Shown: positions 18,702-28,707, numbered from the stretch's first letter. The stretch: DNA of 64,000 nt from Pseudocitrobacter vendiensis (GCF_943590815.1 NZ_CALSBS010000006.1:62001-126000); one strand, 5' to 3'. The notes: generated by a model not told the origin, from the sequence alone. Made by a program: numbers and translations.

Positions 18702-19454
18702 ATGAATAACAATTCTGTCGCGATTTATGCCCAGCGTCTGGGTGACAACGGCCTGGTCCTCTCGCAGCGTTTAGGTGCCTGGTGCGGCCATGCGCCGGAA
18801 CTGGAGATTGACCTGGCGCTGGCGAACATTGGCCTCGATCTGCTTGGGCAGGCGCGCAACTTCCTGAGCTATGCCGCCGAATGCTATGGCAGCGGCGATG
18901 AAGACACGCTGGCTTACGGTCGCGAAGAGCGCCAGTTCAGCAACCTGCTGCTGGTGGAACAACCCAACGGCAACTTTGCCGATACCATCGCCCGTCAGTT
19001 TCTGATGGACGCCTGGCACGTCGCGTTATACAGCCGCCTGGTCAACAGCCGCGATGTCCAAATTGCCGCAATCGCCGCCAAATCGCTTAAAGAAGTGCGC
19101 TATCACCAGCGATTCAGCCGTGGCTGGTTGGTACGCATGGGTGACGGTACGCCGGACTCCGCGCAGAAAATGCAGCAGGCGCTGAACAACGTCTGGCGCT
19201 TTACCGGCGAACTGTTCGAAGTGGATGCCGTTGAGCAGGAATTGATTGAGCAGGGCATTGCCGTTGATGTGCGCGAACTGAAAGACGAGTGGGAGACCAC
19301 CGTACGCGGCGCGCTTGCCGATGCCTGCCTGCAACTGCCGGAAGAAACGCCTTTCCGTACCGGCGGGAAACAAGGTCTGCATACAGAACATCTGGGGCCG
19401 ATGCTGGCGGAAATGCAGTATCTGCAACGTATCTACCCCGCACTTCAGTGGTAA
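18702..19454 (+). CDS. paaC: Phenylacetyl-CoA epoxidase structural subunit C
   Basis: ATG 18702 after GAGGTGG gives 250 residues. PaaC has a ferritin-like fold without a functional di-iron centre and scaffolds PaaA. The segments APELEIDLALANIGLDLLGQ and GLHTEHLGPMLAEMQYLQR are characteristic. Slightly more diverged from E. coli than paaA and paaB. paaD follows after 13 bases. Confidence 0.96.
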   Translation: MNNNSVAIYAQRLGDNGLVLSQRLGAWCGHAPELEIDLALANIGLDLLGQARNFLSYAAECYGSGDEDTLAYGREERQFSNLLLVEQPNGNFADTIARQFLMDAWHVALYSRLVNSRDVQIAAIAAKSLKEVRYHQRFSRGWLVRMGDGTPDSAQKMQQALNNVWRFTGELFEVDAVEQELIEQGIAVDVRELKDEWETTVRGALADACLQLPEETPFRTGGKQGLHTEHLGPMLAEMQYLQRIYPALQW

Positions 19455-19467
19455 TCAGGAGGTCATA

Positions 19468-19965
19468 GTGCAACGAATTGCCGCGATAGCACCCTCGAAA
19501 GTGCATGAGATCTGGCGTTTACTCAGCGAGATCCCCGACCCGGAAGTGCCGGTGTTAACCATCACCGATTTGGGCATGGTGCGCAGCGTCGCGCCGCAGG
19601 GTGACGGCTGGGTGATTGGCTTTACGCCAACGTACTCTGGCTGCCCGGCCACCGAGCATTTGCTTGGCGCTATCCGTGACGTGATGACTGCACATGGCTT
19701 CACGCCGGTGCATATCGTGCTGCAACTCGACCCTGCCTGGACTACCGACTGGATGAACGCCGATGCCCGTGAACGCTTACGCCAGTATGGCATCAGCCCG
19801 CCGCAGGCCCACGCCTGCCACGCATCGGTTCCTGAGGATGTGACCTGCCCGCGTTGCGGCAGCACGCATACCTCGCTTATCAGCGAATTTGGTTCGACGG
19901 CCTGCAAGGCGCTTTACCGCTGTGATAGCTGCCGCGAACCCTTCGACTATTTCAAATGTATTTGA
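19468..19965 (+). CDS. paaD: Epoxidase maturation protein PaaD (MIP18/DUF59 type)
   Basis: GTG 19468 preceded by CAGGAGGT gives 165 residues, the E. coli length. The N-terminal DUF59 domain has the conserved DLGMVR and Cys motif YSGCPATEH. The C-terminus carries two CxxC pairs (CPRCGS, CDSCRE), likely a zinc or Fe-S site. PaaD is thought to help assemble the Fe-S cluster of PaaE. paaE starts 7 bases downstream. Confidence 0.95.
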   Translation: MQRIAAIAPSKVHEIWRLLSEIPDPEVPVLTITDLGMVRSVAPQGDGWVIGFTPTYSGCPATEHLLGAIRDVMTAHGFTPVHIVLQLDPAWTTDWMNADARERLRQYGISPPQAHACHASVPEDVTCPRCGSTHTSLISEFGSTACKALYRCDSCREPFDYFKCI

Positions 19966-19972
19966 GGTTGCC

Positions 19973-21043
19973 ATGACGACGTTTCATTCGCTTACGGTGG
20001 CAAAAGTGGAACCGGAAACCCGCGATGCGGTGACCATTACTTTTGCCGTACCCGACACGTTACGGGAGGCTTACGCTTTCCGTCCTGGTCAGCACCTGAC
20101 GCTGAAAACCCGCATTGGTGGTGAAGAACTGCGCCGCTGCTACTCCATCTGCCGTACCGGTACGCCGGGGCAGATTAGCGTTGCGGTAAAAGCCATCGAA
20201 GGCGGGCGTTTTTCCCGCTTTGCCCAGAGTGATATTAAGCAAGGTATGGCGTTTGAGGTGATGGTGCCGCAGGGCCATTTCGGCTATCAACCGCAGGCGG
20301 AGCGTACCGCACGCTACCTGGCGATTGCCGCCGGTTCTGGCATCACGCCAATGCTGGCGATTATTGAGGCCACGCTAAACACCGAAACCAAAAGCCAGTT
20401 CACGCTGATTTACGGTAACCGCAGCAGCCAGAGCATGATGTTCCGTCAGGCGCTGGCAGACCTGAAAGATAAATACCCGCAGCGTTTACAGCTGATCAAC
20501 CTCTTCAGCCAGGAGACGGTCGAAAGCGAATTGCTGTCCGGCCATATCAACAGTGAAAAACTGCACGCGCTGGCCCGCAATCTGGTGCAGTTCGACCAGA
20601 TTGATGAAGCGTTTATCTGTGGCCCGGCGGCGATGATGGACGACGCAGAAATCGCGCTGCGCGCATTAGGCCTGCCGGAGAAAGCGATTCACCTTGAGCG
20701 CTTTAACACACCGGGCAGCACCCTTAAACGCGTCTCTACCGTACAGGCTGAAGGGCGCAGCGTGACGATTCGTCACGATGGGCGTGACCGTCAGATCTCT
20801 CTGAATGCAGAGGATGACAGCATTCTTGACGCTGCGCTGCGTCAGGGCGCTGACCTGCCGTATGCCTGCAAAGGCGGCGTCTGCGCTACCTGTAAATGCA
20901 AGGTGTTGCGCGGCGAAGTGGAGATGGCAACCAACTACAGTCTTGAGCCCGATGAAGTGGCCGCGGGCTATGTGCTGAGCTGCCAGGCGCTGCCGAAAGG
21001 CGATGGCGTAATTGTTGATTTTGACGCGAAGGGGATGGCATGA
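19973..21043 (+). CDS. paaE: Phenylacetyl-CoA epoxidase reductase subunit E
   Basis: 356 residues from ATG 19973. An FAD/NADPH ferredoxin-reductase module comes first (RCYSICR for flavin; GSGITPMLAI for nucleotide). A C-terminal plant-type 2Fe-2S domain follows with Cys motif CKGGVCATC and a distal Cys in LSCQAL. It passes electrons from NADPH to PaaA. It overlaps paaF by 4 bases (ATGA). Confidence 0.97.
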   Translation: MTTFHSLTVAKVEPETRDAVTITFAVPDTLREAYAFRPGQHLTLKTRIGGEELRRCYSICRTGTPGQISVAVKAIEGGRFSRFAQSDIKQGMAFEVMVPQGHFGYQPQAERTARYLAIAAGSGITPMLAIIEATLNTETKSQFTLIYGNRSSQSMMFRQALADLKDKYPQRLQLINLFSQETVESELLSGHINSEKLHALARNLVQFDQIDEAFICGPAAMMDDAEIALRALGLPEKAIHLERFNTPGSTLKRVSTVQAEGRSVTIRHDGRDRQISLNAEDDSILDAALRQGADLPYACKGGVCATCKCKVLRGEVEMATNYSLEPDEVAAGYVLSCQALPKGDGVIVDFDAKGMA

Positions 21044-21807
21044 GCGAACTGATCGTTGCGCGCCACGAGCGCGTGTTGCTGCTGACGCTGAATCGCCCAC
21101 AGGCGCGCAATGCCCTGAACAACGCCTTGCTGGAGCAAATCGCCAGCGAACTGGAAAAGGCCGCGCGCGATACGGAAATTTCTGCCTGCGTCATCTTCGG
21201 CAATGACCGTTTCTTCGCTGCCGGTGCAGATCTCAATGAGATGGCGGCCAATGATATGCCCGCCACGCTCAACGATATTCGCCCGCGTTTATGGGCGCGT
21301 ATCGATGCCTTCAACAAACCGCTGATTGCCGCCGTTAACGGCTATGCGCTGGGCGCAGGATGCGAACTCGTGCTGTTGTGCGACACGGTGGTGGCGGGTG
21401 ATAACGCCCGTTTCGGCCTGCCGGAAATCACCCTCGGCATTATGCCGGGCGCAGGCGGCACCCAGCGTTTAATTCGCAGCGTGGGTAAGGCGCTTGCCAG
21501 CCGTATGGTGCTGACGGGTGAAGCGATTGACGTTCATCAGGCGCAGCAGGCCGGGCTGGTGAGCGACGTCCACCCGGCAGGTTTAACCCTCGAATACGCT
21601 CTGAAACTGGCAAAAACCATCGCCCGCCATTCACCGCTGGCATTACAGGCGGCAAAGCAGGCGCTGCGCCAGTCGCAGGAAGTGGGGCTGCATGCGGGCC
21701 TGCAACAGGAGCGCCAGCTGTTTACGCTGCTGAGTGCAACCGAAGATCGTCAGGAAGGCATTAATGCCTTCCTGCAAAAACGCCAACCAGAATTTAAAGG
21801 ACGTTAA
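21040..21807 (+). CDS. paaF: 2,3-dehydroadipyl-CoA hydratase
   Basis: 255-residue crotonase-fold enzyme with oxyanion-hole motifs FAAGADLNEM and GYALGAGCEL and catalytic Glu in LPEITLGIMPGAGGTQR. It hydrates 2,3-dehydroadipyl-CoA to 3-hydroxyadipyl-CoA near the end of the pathway. It overlaps paaE by 4 bases; paaG follows after 2. Confidence 0.95.
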   Translation: MSELIVARHERVLLLTLNRPQARNALNNALLEQIASELEKAARDTEISACVIFGNDRFFAAGADLNEMAANDMPATLNDIRPRLWARIDAFNKPLIAAVNGYALGAGCELVLLCDTVVAGDNARFGLPEITLGIMPGAGGTQRLIRSVGKALASRMVLTGEAIDVHQAQQAGLVSDVHPAGLTLEYALKLAKTIARHSPLALQAAKQALRQSQEVGLHAGLQQERQLFTLLSATEDRQEGINAFLQKRQPEFKGR

Positions 21808-21809
21808 TC

Positions 21810-22598
21810 GTGGATGCTTTTATTTTGAGTCATGTTGAGCAGGGCGTAATGACCATAACGCTTAACCGCCCGGAACGTCTCAACAGCTTTAACGACGTGA
21901 TGCATCAGCAACTGGCCGAATGCCTGAAGCAGGCAGAGCGTGACGACACTATCCGCTGCCTGCTGATTACCGGCGCGGGGCGCGGTTTTTGTGCCGGGCA
22001 GGATCTGAACGACCGTAACGTCGATCCCAACGGTCCGGCACCGGATCTGGGGATGTCTGTTGAACGTTTTTATAACCCGCTGGTGCGCCGTCTGGCAAAG
22101 CTGCCGAAACCGGTGATTGCTGCGGTGAACGGTGTCGCGGCAGGTGCAGGCGCAACGCTGGCGCTGGGCTGCGATATGGTGATTGCCGCGCGTTCAGCCA
22201 ATTTCGTGATGGCGTTCAGTAAGCTGGGGCTGGTGCCTGATTGTGGTGGTACCTGGCTGCTGCCGCGCACTGCCGGTCGTGCACGCGCCATGGGGCTGGC
22301 ACTGCTGGGCGACAAAATGAGCGCCGAGCAGGCTCAACAGTGGGGCATGATCTGGCAGGTGGTGGATGACGCCGAACTGGCGGATACCAGCCTGACGCTG
22401 GCACGCCATTTAGCCACGCAGCCGACCTACGGTTTAGGGCTTATCAAGCAGGCGCTGCTGGCGTCCGAAACGCAAACGCTGGATCAACAACTCGAGATGG
22501 AACGTGATTTCCAGCGTATGGCCGGGCGCAGCGACGACTACCGCGAAGGCGTCAGTGCGTTTCTGGCGAAACGTTCACCACAGTTCAGCGGGAAATAA
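21810..22598 (+). CDS. paaG: 1,2-epoxyphenylacetyl-CoA isomerase
   Basis: 262 residues from GTG 21810 (AAAGGACG upstream), the E. coli length. A crotonase-fold isomerase with FCAGQDLNDR and NGVAAGAGATLAL oxyanion motifs; PDCGGTW follows where hydratases carry a Glu. It converts the ring epoxide to the oxepin and also isomerises the later enoyl-CoA double bond. Tightly spaced with paaF and paaH. Confidence 0.96.
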   Translation: MDAFILSHVEQGVMTITLNRPERLNSFNDVMHQQLAECLKQAERDDTIRCLLITGAGRGFCAGQDLNDRNVDPNGPAPDLGMSVERFYNPLVRRLAKLPKPVIAAVNGVAAGAGATLALGCDMVIAARSANFVMAFSKLGLVPDCGGTWLLPRTAGRARAMGLALLGDKMSAEQAQQWGMIWQVVDDAELADTSLTLARHLATQPTYGLGLIKQALLASETQTLDQQLEMERDFQRMAGRSDDYREGVSAFLAKRSPQFSGK

Positions 22599-22601
22599 GC
22601 C

Positions 22602-24017
22602 ATGAACCATGAAATCAAAACGGTTGCGGTGATCGGCAGCGGCACGATGGGGGCCGGGATCGCGGAGGTAGCCGCGGCGGCAGGGCACGACGTGCTGTTG
22701 TTTGATATTAATCAGGATGCGCTCACCCGCGCCATTGATGGCATTCGCCAGCGTCTGACCTCCCGCGTGTCGCGCGGCAAACTGAGTGCCGACGCGTGTG
22801 ATCAAACGCTGAAAAAAATCTATGCGGTGGCGGATATCGCTTCGCTGGCGCCGGCTAACCTGGTGATTGAAGCGGCCTCAGAACGGCTGGAGGTGAAAAA
22901 AGCACTCTTCAGCCAACTGGCAGAAATCTGCCCGCCGCAAACGTTGCTCACCAGTAACACGTCTTCCATTTCTATCACGGCTATCGCGGCAGATATTCGC
23001 TACCCGGAACGCGTCGCGGGGCTGCACTTCTTTAACCCGGCACCGGTGATGAAGCTGGTGGAAGTGGTGAGTGGGCTGGCGACGTCGCAGGAAGTGGCTG
23101 ACACCCTGTGCAACTGCGTGTCTGCGTGGGGCAAAACGCCGGTGCGCTGCCGCTCAACGCCGGGCTTTATTGTTAACCGCATCGCGCGTCCATTCTACGC
23201 CGAAGCCTGGCGCGCGCTGGAAGAACAGGTTGCGGCACCAGACGTCATTGATGCGGCGCTGCGTGAAGGCGGCGGCTTCCCGATGGGCCCGCTGGCACTG
23301 ACCGACATGATTGGTCATGACGTGAACTTTGCGGTCACCAGTTCAGTATTTAATGCCTTCTGGCAGGATCGCCGCTTCTTACCGTCGCTGCTGCAACAGG
23401 AACTGGTGCTGGGCGGGCGATTGGGCAAGAAGAGTGGGCAGGGCGTGTATCGCTGGCCGGTGGAAGCCGGCTCTGAACCGTATCTGCCTGAGGTTTTAGC
23501 CGTTCCAGGTGAGATTACAGAAAATGGTGACAGTGTCACAATTGGCGATCTCCTGCTGATTGAAACACAAGGCGAAACCGCGCTGGCGCTGGCAATGCGT
23601 CATCAGCGCCCGGTTGTGGTATTTGACCGCATCGAGGGGGATGTGGTGGTGCTCGCTGCCGCGCAGACCAATGCTCAGGCCGACACGGATAAAGCGGTGT
23701 ATTACTTCCAGCAGCAGGGCAACAAAGTGCTACAAATCGCGGATTATCCGGGGTTGTTGGTATGGCGCACGGTCGCCATGCTGGCGAACGAAGCGCTGGA
23801 TGCTGTACAGAAACACGTTGCCAGTGAACAGGATATCGATACGGCGATGCGCCTTGGCGTGAACTACCCGAAGGGGCCGTTACAGTGGGGTGCAGAACTG
23901 GGCTGGAACAACGTGCTGCGCGTACTGGAAAACCTGCAAGCCCACTACGGTGAAGAGCGTTATCGCCCGAGTTCCTTACTGCGCCAGCGCGCGCTACTGG
24001 AGAGCCATCATGAATAA
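22602..24017 (+). CDS. paaH: 3-hydroxyadipyl-CoA dehydrogenase
   Basis: 471 residues (E. coli 475). The NAD-binding motif GSGTMGAGIAEVAAAAGH is N-terminal, the catalytic His-Glu pair lies around LHFFNPAPVMKLVEV, and two C-terminal dimerisation repeats follow (RPFYAEAWRALEE; NYPKGPLQWG). It oxidises 3-hydroxyadipyl-CoA to 3-oxoadipyl-CoA. It overlaps paaI by 8 bases. Confidence 0.96.
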   Translation: MNHEIKTVAVIGSGTMGAGIAEVAAAAGHDVLLFDINQDALTRAIDGIRQRLTSRVSRGKLSADACDQTLKKIYAVADIASLAPANLVIEAASERLEVKKALFSQLAEICPPQTLLTSNTSSISITAIAADIRYPERVAGLHFFNPAPVMKLVEVVSGLATSQEVADTLCNCVSAWGKTPVRCRSTPGFIVNRIARPFYAEAWRALEEQVAAPDVIDAALREGGGFPMGPLALTDMIGHDVNFAVTSSVFNAFWQDRRFLPSLLQQELVLGGRLGKKSGQGVYRWPVEAGSEPYLPEVLAVPGEITENGDSVTIGDLLLIETQGETALALAMRHQRPVVVFDRIEGDVVVLAAAQTNAQADTDKAVYYFQQQGNKVLQIADYPGLLVWRTVAMLANEALDAVQKHVASEQDIDTAMRLGVNYPKGPLQWGAELGWNNVLRVLENLQAHYGEERYRPSSLLRQRALLESHHE

Positions 24018-24429
24018 CGCCTGGCGTAATGCCCATGCGATGTATGAGCGCGACACCTGCGCACAGGCCCTGGGTATCAACATTATCGAAATGGACGATG
24101 GTTTTGCGGTGCTCACCATGACCGTCGCGCCGCAGATGCTGAACGGTCACCAGACCTGCCACGGCGGGCAGCTGTTTTCACTGGCGGATACCGCTTTCGC
24201 TTACGCCTGTAACAGCCAGGGGCTGGCGGCGGTGGCATCGGCCTGCTCGATAGATTTCCTGCGACCTGGCTTTGCGGGTGACAAACTCACCGCCACTGCC
24301 CGGGTAAAACATCAGGGCAAACAGACCGGCGTCTATGACATTGAAATCGTAAACCAACAACAAAAAACGGTAGCCCTGTTTCGCGGTAAATCCCACCGCA
24401 TCGGCGGCACGGTAACAGGAGAAGCCTGA
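24010..24429 (+). CDS. paaI: Hydroxyphenylacetyl-CoA thioesterase, hot-dog fold
   Basis: 139 residues starting inside the end of paaH. The hot-dog motif HGGQLFSLADTAFAYACNS holds the conserved Asp thought to act in catalysis. PaaI hydrolyses dead-end hydroxyphenylacetyl-CoA esters and rescues CoA. Its stop overlaps the paaJ start (TGATG). Confidence 0.96.
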   Translation: MNNAWRNAHAMYERDTCAQALGINIIEMDDGFAVLTMTVAPQMLNGHQTCHGGQLFSLADTAFAYACNSQGLAAVASACSIDFLRPGFAGDKLTATARVKHQGKQTGVYDIEIVNQQQKTVALFRGKSHRIGGTVTGEA

Positions 24430-25634
24430 TGCGTGATGCATTTATTTGTGACGGAATTCGTACCCCAATTGGCCGCTATGCGGGCGCGCTGTCGGGTGTC
24501 CGTGCCGACGACCTCGCCGCCGTGCCGCTGCGTGAACTGCTGGCACGTAACCCAAAGCTCGACCCAACGCGTATTGATGATGTGATCCTCGGTTGTGCTA
24601 ACCAGGCCGGGGAAGATAACCGCGATGTGGCGCGTATGGCGCTGCTGCTGGCGGGCTACCCGCAGGATGTTTCCGGTACCACCATTAACCGCCTTTGCGG
24701 ATCGGGTCTCGATGCGATTGGCTTTGCGGCCCGCGCGATTAAAGCTGGTGATTCAGACCTGATGGTGGCGGGCGGCGTGGAATCGATGTCGCGTGCGCCG
24801 TTTGTGATGGGCAAGGCCACTGCGCCTTTCCAGCGTCAGGCCGAGATGTTTGATACCACCATCGGCTGGCGTTTTGTGAACCCGCTCATGCAGCAACAAT
24901 TTGGAACTGACAGCATGCCGGAAACGGCGGAGAATGTAGCTGAATTGTTAAAAATTAGCCGTGACGATCAGGATGCTTTCGCTTATCGCAGCCAACAGCG
25001 TGCCGCGAAAGCGCAGCGTGATGGCGTGTTTGCTGAAGAGATTGTCGCGGTGCGGGTGCCAGGCAAAAAAGGCACGTTTACTGAGGTGCTGGATGACGAA
25101 CATCTGCGCCCGGAAACCACGCTGGAACAGCTGGGCAAACTGAAAGCGCCGTTCCGCGCGAATGGCGTGATCACGGCAGGCAATGCCTCAGGTGTAAACG
25201 ATGGCGCGGCGGCACTGATCATCGCCAGTGAACAGCAGGCCATCGCGCAGGGGCTGACGCCGCGTGCGCGTATCGTTGCCATGGCGACGGCGGGCGTTGA
25301 GCCGCGTCTGATGGGGCTGGGCCCGGTACCTGCGGTGCGTAAAGTGCTGGAGCGTGCAGGTTTAAGTATCACCGATATGGATGTTATCGAGCTGAATGAA
25401 GCCTTCGCCGCGCAGGCGCTGGGCGTGCTCAGACAGTTAGGGCTGCCGGACGAGGCGCCGCATATTAACCCCAACGGAGGCGCCATCGCCTTAGGCCATC
25501 CGTTAGGTATGAGCGGCGCGAGACTGGCACTTACCGCCAGCCTCGAGCTGCAGCGCCGTCAGGGCCGCTATGCCCTGTGTACGATGTGTGTTGGTGTGGG
25601 TCAGGGCATTGCCATGATCCTGGAGCGTGTGTGA
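24429..25634 (+). CDS. paaJ: 3-oxoadipyl-CoA / 3-oxo-5,6-didehydrosuberyl-CoA thiolase
   Basis: 401-residue thiolase. Catalytic Cys in NRLCGSGLDAIG, His in NPNGGAIALGHPLGMSG and the second Cys in CTMCVGVGQG. It acts twice in the phenylacetate pathway, and its activity equals PcaF of the beta-ketoadipate route, so it may also finish protocatechuate breakdown. It overlaps paaI by one base and is followed by a 28-base gap before paaK. Confidence 0.96.
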   Translation: MRDAFICDGIRTPIGRYAGALSGVRADDLAAVPLRELLARNPKLDPTRIDDVILGCANQAGEDNRDVARMALLLAGYPQDVSGTTINRLCGSGLDAIGFAARAIKAGDSDLMVAGGVESMSRAPFVMGKATAPFQRQAEMFDTTIGWRFVNPLMQQQFGTDSMPETAENVAELLKISRDDQDAFAYRSQQRAAKAQRDGVFAEEIVAVRVPGKKGTFTEVLDDEHLRPETTLEQLGKLKAPFRANGVITAGNASGVNDGAAALIIASEQQAIAQGLTPRARIVAMATAGVEPRLMGLGPVPAVRKVLERAGLSITDMDVIELNEAFAAQALGVLRQLGLPDEAPHINPNGGAIALGHPLGMSGARLALTASLELQRRQGRYALCTMCVGVGQGIAMILERV

Positions 25635-25662
25635 GCTAATTTTTACCTGCGAGTACCCTATA

Positions 25663-26976
25663 ATGACAACAAATACAAAGCTGGACCCAATCGAAAAAGC
25701 ATCGCTGGACGAACTGCAGGCACTGCAAACGCAACGCCTGAAATGGACGCTGAAACACGCCTACGAAAATGTGCCGATGTATCGCCGCAAATTCGATGAA
25801 GCAGGCGTTCACCCTGATGATTTCAACGAACTGAAAGACATCGAAAAATTCCCGTGTACCACTAAGCAGGATCTGCGTGACAACTATCCGTTCGGCATGT
25901 TTGCCGTACCGATGGAGCAAGTGGTGCGCGTACATGCCTCTTCCGGCACCACCGGTAAACCGACGGTGGTCGGTTACACTCAAAATGACATCAGTACCTG
26001 GGCCGATATTGTGGCGCGTTCTCTGCGCGCGGCAGGCGGCACGCCGAAAGATAAAATCCACGTTGCTTACGGTTATGGTCTGTTCACCGGCGGGCTGGGC
26101 GCGCACTATGGCGCGGAACGTCTGGGGGCAACGGTTATTCCGATGTCCGGTGGTCAGACCGAGAAGCAGGCACAGCTTATCCGCGATTTCCAGCCGGATA
26201 TGATTATGGTCACGCCATCTTACTGCCTGAATCTGATTGAAGAACTGGAACGCCAGATGGGCGGTGATGCGACCCAGTGTTCCCTGCGCGTCGGCGTGTT
26301 TGGCGCGGAGCCGTGGACGATGGCGATGCGTAAAGAGATTGAGCGTCGTCTGGGTATTACCGCGCTGGATATCTATGGCCTGTCTGAAGTGATGGGGCCG
26401 GGCGTGGCGATGGAGTGTATCGAAACCGCCGATGGTCCGACCATCTGGGAAGATCACTTCTATCCAGAAATTGTGAACCCGAACGATGGCACGGTGCTGA
26501 ATGACGGCGAACATGGTGAACTGCTGTTTACGACGTTGACCAAAGAAGCGCTGCCGGTGATTCGTTATCGCACCCGCGATCTGACGCGTCTGTTGCCGGG
26601 TACCGCACGTACCATGCGTCGTATGGATCGCATCAGCGGGCGCAGCGATGACATGCTGATTATTCGCGGTGTGAATGTCTTCCCGTCTCAACTGGAAGAA
26701 GAGATTGTGAAGTTTGAACATCTTTCACCGCATTACCAGTTGGAAGTGAATCGTCGCGGTCATCTTGATTCGCTGTCGATTCAGGTGGAGCTCAAAGAGA
26801 GTAGCTTGTACCTGAGCCACGAACAGCGCTGTCAGGTGTGCCACCAGTTGCGTCACCGCATTAAATCGATGGTCGGGATTTCCACCGATGTGACGATCGT
26901 TAACTGCGGCGCGATCCCGCGTTCCGAAGGCAAAGCGTGCAGAGTGTTTGATTTGCGTAAGATTGCTAACGTCTGA
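25663..26976 (+). CDS. paaK: Phenylacetate-CoA ligase
   Basis: ATG 25663 gives 437 residues, matching E. coli; an upstream frame start would overlap paaJ. The AMP-forming ligase motif HASSGTTGKPTVVGYT binds ATP, and GRSDDMLIIRGVNVFPSQ is the family hinge region. It activates phenylacetate to phenylacetyl-CoA, the true inducer recognised by PaaX. Last gene of the large paa operon; a palindromic repeat separates it from paaX. Confidence 0.97.
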   Translation: MTTNTKLDPIEKASLDELQALQTQRLKWTLKHAYENVPMYRRKFDEAGVHPDDFNELKDIEKFPCTTKQDLRDNYPFGMFAVPMEQVVRVHASSGTTGKPTVVGYTQNDISTWADIVARSLRAAGGTPKDKIHVAYGYGLFTGGLGAHYGAERLGATVIPMSGGQTEKQAQLIRDFQPDMIMVTPSYCLNLIEELERQMGGDATQCSLRVGVFGAEPWTMAMRKEIERRLGITALDIYGLSEVMGPGVAMECIETADGPTIWEDHFYPEIVNPNDGTVLNDGEHGELLFTTLTKEALPVIRYRTRDLTRLLPGTARTMRRMDRISGRSDDMLIIRGVNVFPSQLEEEIVKFEHLSPHYQLEVNRRGHLDSLSIQVELKESSLYLSHEQRCQVCHQLRHRIKSMVGISTDVTIVNCGAIPRSEGKACRVFDLRKIANV

Positions 26977-26986
26977 TAACACCTTA

Positions 26987-27075
26987 CCCCTCACCCTAAC
27001 CCTCTCCCATAGGGAGAGGGAACAGTCTGCAGCGGTCTTCTCCCTCTCCCTTTGGGAGAGGGCCGGGGTGAGGGG
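26987..27075. repeat. Double-hairpin palindromic repeat between paaK and paaX
   Basis: Outer arms at 26987-27008 and 27054-27075 are inverted copies matching at 19 of 22 positions. Each also forms its own inner hairpin (CCCTCTCCC-ATA-GGGAGAGGG and CCCTCTCCC-TTT-GGGAGAGGG). The whole can fold as two hairpins on a common stem. It probably ends the paaA-K transcript. Confidence 0.75.
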
Positions 27076-27126
27076 AAACCTATGCTATGATTCATAAATC
27101 AAAACAATAACAACAGGATGAATCAG

Positions 27127-28083
27127 ATGAGTAAAATCGATACCTTCATTCAACAGGCCGTGTCATCGGTGCCCATTAGCGGCACGTCGCTGATCGCCTC
27201 GCTGTATGGTGATTCCCTGTTGCATCGCGGCGGTACTGTCTGGCTGGGTAGCCTGGCGGCAATGCTCGAAGGCCTGGGATTTGGGGAACGTTTTGTCCGT
27301 ACCGCGTTGTTTCGCCTCAATAAAGAGGGCTGGCTGGATGTGGAACGCATCGGCCGCCGCAGCTTTTATCGCCTGAGTGATAAAGGCCAGCGCTTAACTC
27401 GCCGGGCGGAAAATAAAATTTATCGTGCGGAAACGCCGACCTGGGATGGCACCTGGCTGTTGTTACTCTCAGAAGGTCTGGATCGCGCAACACTTTCAGA
27501 CGTCAAAAAACAGCTTATCTGGCAAGGGTTTGGCACGTTAGCACCCAGCCTGATGGCCTCTCCATCACAAAAACTGGCGGATGTGCAATCACTGCTGCAT
27601 GAAGCGGGTGTGGCGGAAAACGTCATCTGCTTTGAAGCGCATTCCCCACTGGCGTTGTCGCGTGCGGCGTTAAGAGCCCGTGTGGAAGAGTGCTGGCAAC
27701 TGACCGAACAGAACGCCATGTACGACATGTTTATCCAGTTGTTCCGCCCACTGCTGCCGCTGCTGCGTGAGGTGGATGCAGATGAACTCACGCCTGAACG
27801 CTGCTTCCAGATCCAACTGCTCTTGATTCACTTTTATCGCCGCGTGGTGCTGAAAGATCCATTGCTGCCGGAGGAATTGCTTCCGGCGCATTGGCTCGGC
27901 GGCTCGGCGCGCCAGCTCTGTATCAATATTTATCAACGTGTGGCACCTGCCGCGCTGGCTTTTGTCAGCGAAAAAGGCGAAACCCCGGTCGGCGAACTGC
28001 CTTCACCGGGAACGCTGTTCTATCAACGATTTGGCGGGTTGCCGGTGAGTGAAGGGAGGTCTTATGCCAGTGTATCAGATTGA
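27127..28083 (+). CDS. paaX: Phenylacetate operon repressor
   Basis: 318 residues from ATG 27127, chosen because AGGA lies 8-11 bases upstream; the ATG at 27118 has its ribosome site too close. The N-terminal winged helix ([20 protein letters not shown]) is followed by a PaaX-type dimer domain. It represses paaZ and paaA-K until phenylacetyl-CoA binds. Its last 20 bases overlap the start of paaY, and its C-terminus differs from the K-12 protein after RFGGL. Confidence 0.95.
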   Translation: MSKIDTFIQQAVSSVPISGTSLIASLYGDSLLHRGGTVWLGSLAAMLEGLGFGERFVRTALFRLNKEGWLDVERIGRRSFYRLSDKGQRLTRRAENKIYRAETPTWDGTWLLLLSEGLDRATLSDVKKQLIWQGFGTLAPSLMASPSQKLADVQSLLHEAGVAENVICFEAHSPLALSRAALRARVEECWQLTEQNAMYDMFIQLFRPLLPLLREVDADELTPERCFQIQLLLIHFYRRVVLKDPLLPEELLPAHWLGGSARQLCINIYQRVAPAALAFVSEKGETPVGELPSPGTLFYQRFGGLPVSEGRSYASVSD

Positions 28084-28660
28084 CGGCTTAACCCCGGTGG
28101 TGCCGGACGAGAGCTATGTGCATCCTACCGCCGTATTAATTGGCGACGTCATCCTGGGTAAAGGTGTATACGTTGGGCCAAACGCCAGCCTGCGCGGCGA
28201 CTTTGGTCGCATTGTCATTAAAGATGGCGCGAACATTCAGGATAACTGTGTGATGCACGGTTTTCCGGAGCAAGACACCGTTGTGGAAGAGGACGGGCAT
28301 ATTGGTCATAGCGCCATTCTGCACGGTTGCGTCGTACGCCGTAACGCACTTGTTGGGATGAATGCTGTAGTGATGGACGGCGCGGTGATCGGTGAAAACA
28401 GTATTGTCGGCGCGGCAGCATTTGTGAAAGCCAAAGCAGAGATGCCTGCGAATCACCTGATTATCGGTAGCCCCGCGAAAGCCATTCGCGAGCTCAGTGA
28501 GCAGGAAATGGCGTGGAAAAAACAGGGTACACGGGAATATCAGGTGCTGGTGGAACGCTGTAAGAAAACCATGCATCAGGTTGAACCGTTACGGGCGGTG
28601 GAGGAAGGACGAAAACGACTGACCTTCGACGAAAGCTTACGACCGAAATCAGCACGTTAA
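28064..28660 (+). CDS. paaY: Hexapeptide-repeat thioesterase PaaY
   Basis: 198 residues from ATG 28064 behind GGGAGGT. Left-handed beta-helix built from hexapeptide repeats ([37 protein letters not shown]) with conserved His residues of gamma-carbonic-anhydrase-like trimers. PaaY is reported to hydrolyse inhibitory CoA thioesters of the pathway. Translationally coupled to paaX by a 20-base overlap. Confidence 0.95.
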   Translation: MPVYQIDGLTPVVPDESYVHPTAVLIGDVILGKGVYVGPNASLRGDFGRIVIKDGANIQDNCVMHGFPEQDTVVEEDGHIGHSAILHGCVVRRNALVGMNAVVMDGAVIGENSIVGAAAFVKAKAEMPANHLIIGSPAKAIRELSEQEMAWKKQGTREYQVLVERCKKTMHQVEPLRAVEEGRKRLTFDESLRPKSAR

Positions 28661-28707
28661 TCCGCGTAGAAAAATTATTGGTTTGTTTTGTCTACGGGTA
28701 ATGTACC

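Noticed and set aside
17585-18712. 375-codon minus-strand frame opposite paaA/paaB
   Set aside because: Shadow of the paa operon; the operon genes account for the whole interval with correct starts and ribosome sites.
25636-26721. 361-codon minus-strand frame opposite paaK
   Set aside because: Antisense shadow of paaK; composition follows from the GC-rich third positions of paaK.
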